Shown one piece after another: positions 61,241 to 64,000 of a stretch of 64,000 nt of DNA; position 1 is the stretch's first letter, and each line of letters begins with the position of its first letter. This DNA comes from Grimontia sedimenti. Lineage in GTDB: Bacteria > Pseudomonadota > Gammaproteobacteria > Enterobacterales > Vibrionaceae. The notes below the pieces were generated by a model. That model had not been told where the DNA came from. It saw only the letters and a list, made by a program, of their open reading frames with translations, and did not search any database. Both the position numbers and the translations under genes were made by a program. Location of the stretch: positions 1 through 64,000 of the forward strand of contig NZ_JAALDL010000016.1 in assembly GCF_011045095.1 (NCBI RefSeq). The letters run 5' to 3'.

Positions 61241-61256
61241 CTGTTTATATACACAG
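61241..61256. promoter_or_regulatory. LexA (SOS) box of dinB
   Basis: CTGTTTATATACACAG matches the LexA consensus CTGT-N8-ACAG exactly at the conserved ends, with an AT-rich core. Confidence 0.85.
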
Positions 61257-61328
61257 CAATTGGCTATTCTGTCAATCTAACAATTCACAATACCTAGCAA
61301 GAAAAGAGAAGCCTTAGTTTTCAGAAGT

Positions 61329-61362
61329 CATAAAAAAACCGCCTCTCGGCGGTTTTTTTAAT
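61329..61362. terminator. Terminator after nqrM
   Basis: The stem AAACCGCC/GGCGGTTT is flanked by A and T runs; on the minus strand it follows nqrM directly. Confidence 0.87.
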
Positions 61363-61584
61363 TTAGATGATTTGGTTCTTTTTCCACTCTTCAGTCTTCG
61401 CTGCCCGAGCTTCACGCTTCTTGCGCGCATCACATGGTTCAGGGCAATCGCATTCTTTCTCGATACCCACTGCGCCCAAACCACCACAGCTTCCGCTGAT
61501 CGTTTTGCGCTGAATAATGAAGCCAATAGACATACCAGTAATAACCAGAATGAATACCGCGAAGGTTATTAGATACACAGACAT
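61363..61584 (-). CDS. nqrM: Na+-NQR maturation protein NqrM
   Basis: The 73-aa membrane-anchored protein (DUF539) is required for assembly of the iron site of Na+-translocating NADH:quinone reductase. One membrane helix at about 4-24 is followed by cysteines C33, C45, C47 and C51 (GSCGG, ECDCPEPC). It lies downstream of apbE by 10 nt, as in Vibrio. It is followed by a terminator. Confidence 0.93.
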   Translation of the reverse strand: MSVYLITFAVFILVITGMSIGFIIQRKTISGSCGGLGAVGIEKECDCPEPCDARKKREARAAKTEEWKKNQII

Positions 61585-61594
61585 CTTATTACCT

Positions 61595-62611
61595 TTAACG
61601 TGTTAGATATGGTTTGAACGCATCCGATGCGACTTCGTTAAATCCATTATCCGTCTTTACGATGAAAAATGCAGGAATATTTTCCTGGTTTGCCAATGCA
61701 AGCGCCGCATCTGGGCCCATCACCATAAAGGCCGTAGATAGGCCATCCGCTGTCATACAAGACTTATCAAGCACGGTTACCGACACCAGACGGTGGTTGA
61801 TTGGCTTGGCCGTTGCCGGGTTGATAGTGTGCGAGTAACGAACACCATTTTCTTCAAAATAGTTGCGGTAGTCGCCCGATGTGGCAATAGCCATGTCGCC
61901 CGGTGCAATGATTTCCTGTACGGTTTGCTGCTCTGATGTAGGCTTTTCGATGGCAATACGCCATGACTGCCCTTCTGCATTTTTACCTTTTAGTTGAAGC
62001 TCTCCACCTATCTCAACCAAGTAATTGTCGATGCCCAGTGACGCCAGATAGTTTGCGACTACATCAACACCAAAGCCTTTAGCAATCGATGACAAATCGA
62101 CGTATAGGCCTGGGTTGGTTTTGACCAGGTTGTTACCCTCTACAGACAAGAACTCAATCCCTGTCATTGCACGGCGTTCTGCAATTTGCTCGTCAGTTGG
62201 AACGCGGTCGGGACGTCCTTCAGGACCAAAACCCCAAAGGTTAACCAATGGGCCGACTGTCACATCCAGAGCCCCATCAGACAAGGTGTTCAGACGAATC
62301 GCTTCTGCGACCACTTTTGCCGTGTCTTTCGACACAGTAAATGGCTCACTGCCTTTTTGCTGGTTAAACAGACTCAGTTCAGAATCCTTGCGGTACGTAG
62401 ACATCTGATCGTTGACCAACTCCAGACGCGTATCAATTTCAGCCTGAATATCACTGGAAGCAGGAAGCTCCATATTAGAAACATATTTCACCGAGTAATA
62501 GGTTCCCATGGTGGAACCTGTCAGGTGTGTTTGCTGCGGCGCTTGTTCGCATCCAGTCAAAACCAGCAGTGCGCTAATCATTAGACCGGCAGACAACAGG
62601 AATTTTTTCAT
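61595..62611 (-). CDS. apbE: FAD:protein FMN transferase ApbE
   Basis: The 338-aa lipoprotein (LLVLTGC, C21) attaches FMN to threonines of NqrB and NqrC. Family blocks are GSTMGTYYSVKYV, DVTVGPLVNLWGFGP, VDLSSIAKGFGVDVVA, VEIGGELQLKG and RYSHTINPATAKP. The start at 62611 gives the signal peptide; the longer frame to 62716 does not. It is located between nqrF and nqrM. A 154-nt gap from nqrF contains a weak hairpin, so partial termination is possible. Confidence 0.96.
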   Translation of the reverse strand: MKKFLLSAGLMISALLVLTGCEQAPQQTHLTGSTMGTYYSVKYVSNMELPASSDIQAEIDTRLELVNDQMSTYRKDSELSLFNQQKGSEPFTVSKDTAKVVAEAIRLNTLSDGALDVTVGPLVNLWGFGPEGRPDRVPTDEQIAERRAMTGIEFLSVEGNNLVKTNPGLYVDLSSIAKGFGVDVVANYLASLGIDNYLVEIGGELQLKGKNAEGQSWRIAIEKPTSEQQTVQEIIAPGDMAIATSGDYRNYFEENGVRYSHTINPATAKPINHRLVSVTVLDKSCMTADGLSTAFMVMGPDAALALANQENIPAFFIVKTDNGFNEVASDAFKPYLTR

Positions 62612-62714
62612 TACATCATCCAGTTGATTAGAAAAGGTATCAGAAAGAATCACTTTCGACTTTGGTGAGCTAGAAAAGCCATTCAGAAAACAATGATTCT
62701 GTCTGATTAGATGC

Positions 62715-62743
62715 AAAATGGCTGACCCTAAGGCCAGCCATTG
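62715..62743 (-). terminator. Weak hairpin after nqrF
   Basis: On the minus strand ATGGCTG/CAGCCAT form a stem followed by TTTTGC. It could attenuate the nqr transcript before apbE. Confidence 0.4.
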
Positions 62744-62765
62744 TCTCCTTCAGACAGCGGGGCGA

Positions 62766-63989
62766 TTAGCCACCAAAGTCATCCAGTAGGATGTTCTCGT
62801 CTTCAACACCCAGGTCTTTCAGCATGCCGATCACAGCGGCGTTCATCATTGGAGGACCACACATGTAGTACTCACAATCTTCTGGCGCTTCGTGATCTTT
62901 GAGATAGTTCTCGAACAGCACGTTGTGGATGAAGCCAGTGTAGCCATCCCAGTTATCTTCTGGCATAGGATCAGACAGAGCACAGTGCCAAACGAAGTTT
63001 TCGTTTTCTGCTGCCAATCCATCGAAATCTTCTACATAGAACATTTCACGTTTAGAACGCGCACCGTACCAAAAAGACATCTTACGGCTAGACTTCAGAC
63101 GCTTCAGCTGGTCGAAGATGTGTGAACGCATTGGTGCCATACCTGCACCACCGCCCACAAATACCATTTCTGCATCAGTGTCTTTCGCGAAGAACTCACC
63201 AAACGGACCAGAGATCGTACACGTATCACCTTCCTTCAGTGACCAGATGTACGAAGACATGATGCCTGGTGGTACGTCTGGGTTGTTAGGTGGTGGCGTC
63301 GCAATACGCACGTTCAGCATGATGATGCCAAACTCTTCTGGGTAGTTCGCCATTGAGTACGCACGAATGGTCTCTTCGTTAACCTTGGACTCGTAACGGA
63401 ACAGGTTAAACTTCTCCCAGTCTTCACGATACTCTTCAGGAATATCGTAATCTGCGTACTTAACGTGGTGAGCAGGCGCTTCGATTTGGATGTAACCACC
63501 CGCACGGAACGGTACTGACTCGCCGTCTGGAATTTGTAGCTTCAGCTCTTTGATGAAGGTTGCTTTGTTATCATTAGAGATAACAGTACATTCCCACTTC
63601 TTCACGCCGAAGATTTCTTCAGGGAGCTCGATGTCCATGTCAGTTTTCATTGCAACCTGACAGGCCAGACGCTCACCTTCACGTGCTTCACCCTTGCTGA
63701 TGTGATCAAGTTCAGTTGGCAGAATATCACCACCACCCGATTTCACTTTCACGCGGCACTGGCCACATGAGCCACCACCACCACAAGCTGAAGATACGAA
63801 TACACCTGCACCCGCCAGCGCGCTCAGAAGCTTACCGCCTGGTTGCGTGGTGATTGCAAGGCTTGGATCGCCGTTTACAGCGATCGTGATGTCACCTGAT
63901 GGTACCAGCTTGGACTTGGCGAACAAAATCACCAGTACCAGCGCCAGTACTATTAGAGTAAACATCACTACACCAAGAATAATGTCCAT
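62766..63989 (-). CDS. nqrF: Na+-translocating NADH:quinone reductase subunit F
   Basis: The 407-aa subunit oxidises NADH and passes electrons to FAD and a 2Fe-2S cluster. One membrane helix at about 3-23 is followed by the ferredoxin-like domain with C69, C75, C78 and C110. The FAD/NADH reductase domain has [36 protein letters not shown] and [14 protein letters not shown]. It is complete; AGGA precedes the ATG near the window edge. The upstream nqrA-E genes are presumably beyond the window. Confidence 0.98.
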   Translation of the reverse strand: MDIILGVVMFTLIVLALVLVILFAKSKLVPSGDITIAVNGDPSLAITTQPGGKLLSALAGAGVFVSSACGGGGSCGQCRVKVKSGGGDILPTELDHISKGEAREGERLACQVAMKTDMDIELPEEIFGVKKWECTVISNDNKATFIKELKLQIPDGESVPFRAGGYIQIEAPAHHVKYADYDIPEEYREDWEKFNLFRYESKVNEETIRAYSMANYPEEFGIIMLNVRIATPPPNNPDVPPGIMSSYIWSLKEGDTCTISGPFGEFFAKDTDAEMVFVGGGAGMAPMRSHIFDQLKRLKSSRKMSFWYGARSKREMFYVEDFDGLAAENENFVWHCALSDPMPEDNWDGYTGFIHNVLFENYLKDHEAPEDCEYYMCGPPMMNAAVIGMLKDLGVEDENILLDDFGG

Positions 63990-64000
63990 TGACTATTCCT

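Overview
The window is a chromosomal segment of a gammaproteobacterium of the Vibrionaceae type. The evidence is the Na+-NQR cluster (nqrF-apbE-nqrM), proteins that align almost end to end with Escherichia coli and Vibrio housekeeping proteins, and short inverted-repeat elements of the kind common in marine Vibrionales. Grimontia, Enterovibrio or Photobacterium are plausible, but the sequence alone does not decide the genus. Almost everything is core genome. I see no prophage, IS transposase, CRISPR array or toxin-antitoxin module.

Layout. 1-730: end of a tRNA-Pro locus followed by about four 131-bp tandem repeats, each carrying the tRNA 3' end and a terminator hairpin. 0.8-9.5 kb: smrA, a small operon (ybaK, an LprI-like secreted protein, a LysE-family exporter), a periplasmic 5'-nucleotidase, an NhaC-family antiporter and a chemoreceptor behind a near-consensus flagellar sigma-28 promoter. 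8.6-14 kb: hemA-prfA-prmC-sirB2-sirB1-kdsA on the minus strand, divergent from lolB-ispE-prs. 17-20 kb: an unknown lipoprotein, then pth-ychF. 20.4-21.3 kb: an eight-gene tRNA operon (Met-Leu-Gln-Met-Leu-Leu-Leu-Gln). 21.5-24.2 kb: selO and ubiF.

24.5-44.1 kb is one long plus-strand run on RNA modification, ribosome maturation and cell envelope: miaB, phoH-like ybeZ, ybeY, ybeX/corC, lnt, a SYLF protein, leuS, lptE, holA, rsfS, rlmH, mrdA, mrdB, rlpA, dacA, ybeD, lipB and lipA (one minus-strand gene, a ybeL-like zinc-ribbon gene, lies inside it). 44.2-49.4 kb is more accessory: an AT-rich serine hydrolase gene, the orphan glycyl-radical pair yjjI-yjjW and a LysR regulator. 49.4-61.2 kb keeps the E. 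coli-like order proA-proB-crl-frsA-gpt ... pepD ... dinB, with a PurR-type purine permease, a candidate dual-function RNA and a second chemoreceptor between gpt and pepD. 61.3-64 kb holds nqrM, apbE and nqrF.

The most interesting item is in the roughly 1-kb gap at 55.8-56.8 kb. The minus strand there has a promoter, a CRP-like site, a 31-codon ORF with a Shine-Dalgarno sequence, C-rich stretches and a strong terminator. This is the architecture of a CRP-controlled dual-function small RNA such as VcdRP of Vibrio cholerae. Other notable items are the tRNA-Pro 3'-end repeats, two nearly identical 266-bp inverted-repeat elements (one next to the lolB promoter, one between ychF and its terminator), and a structured leader before the second chemoreceptor gene.
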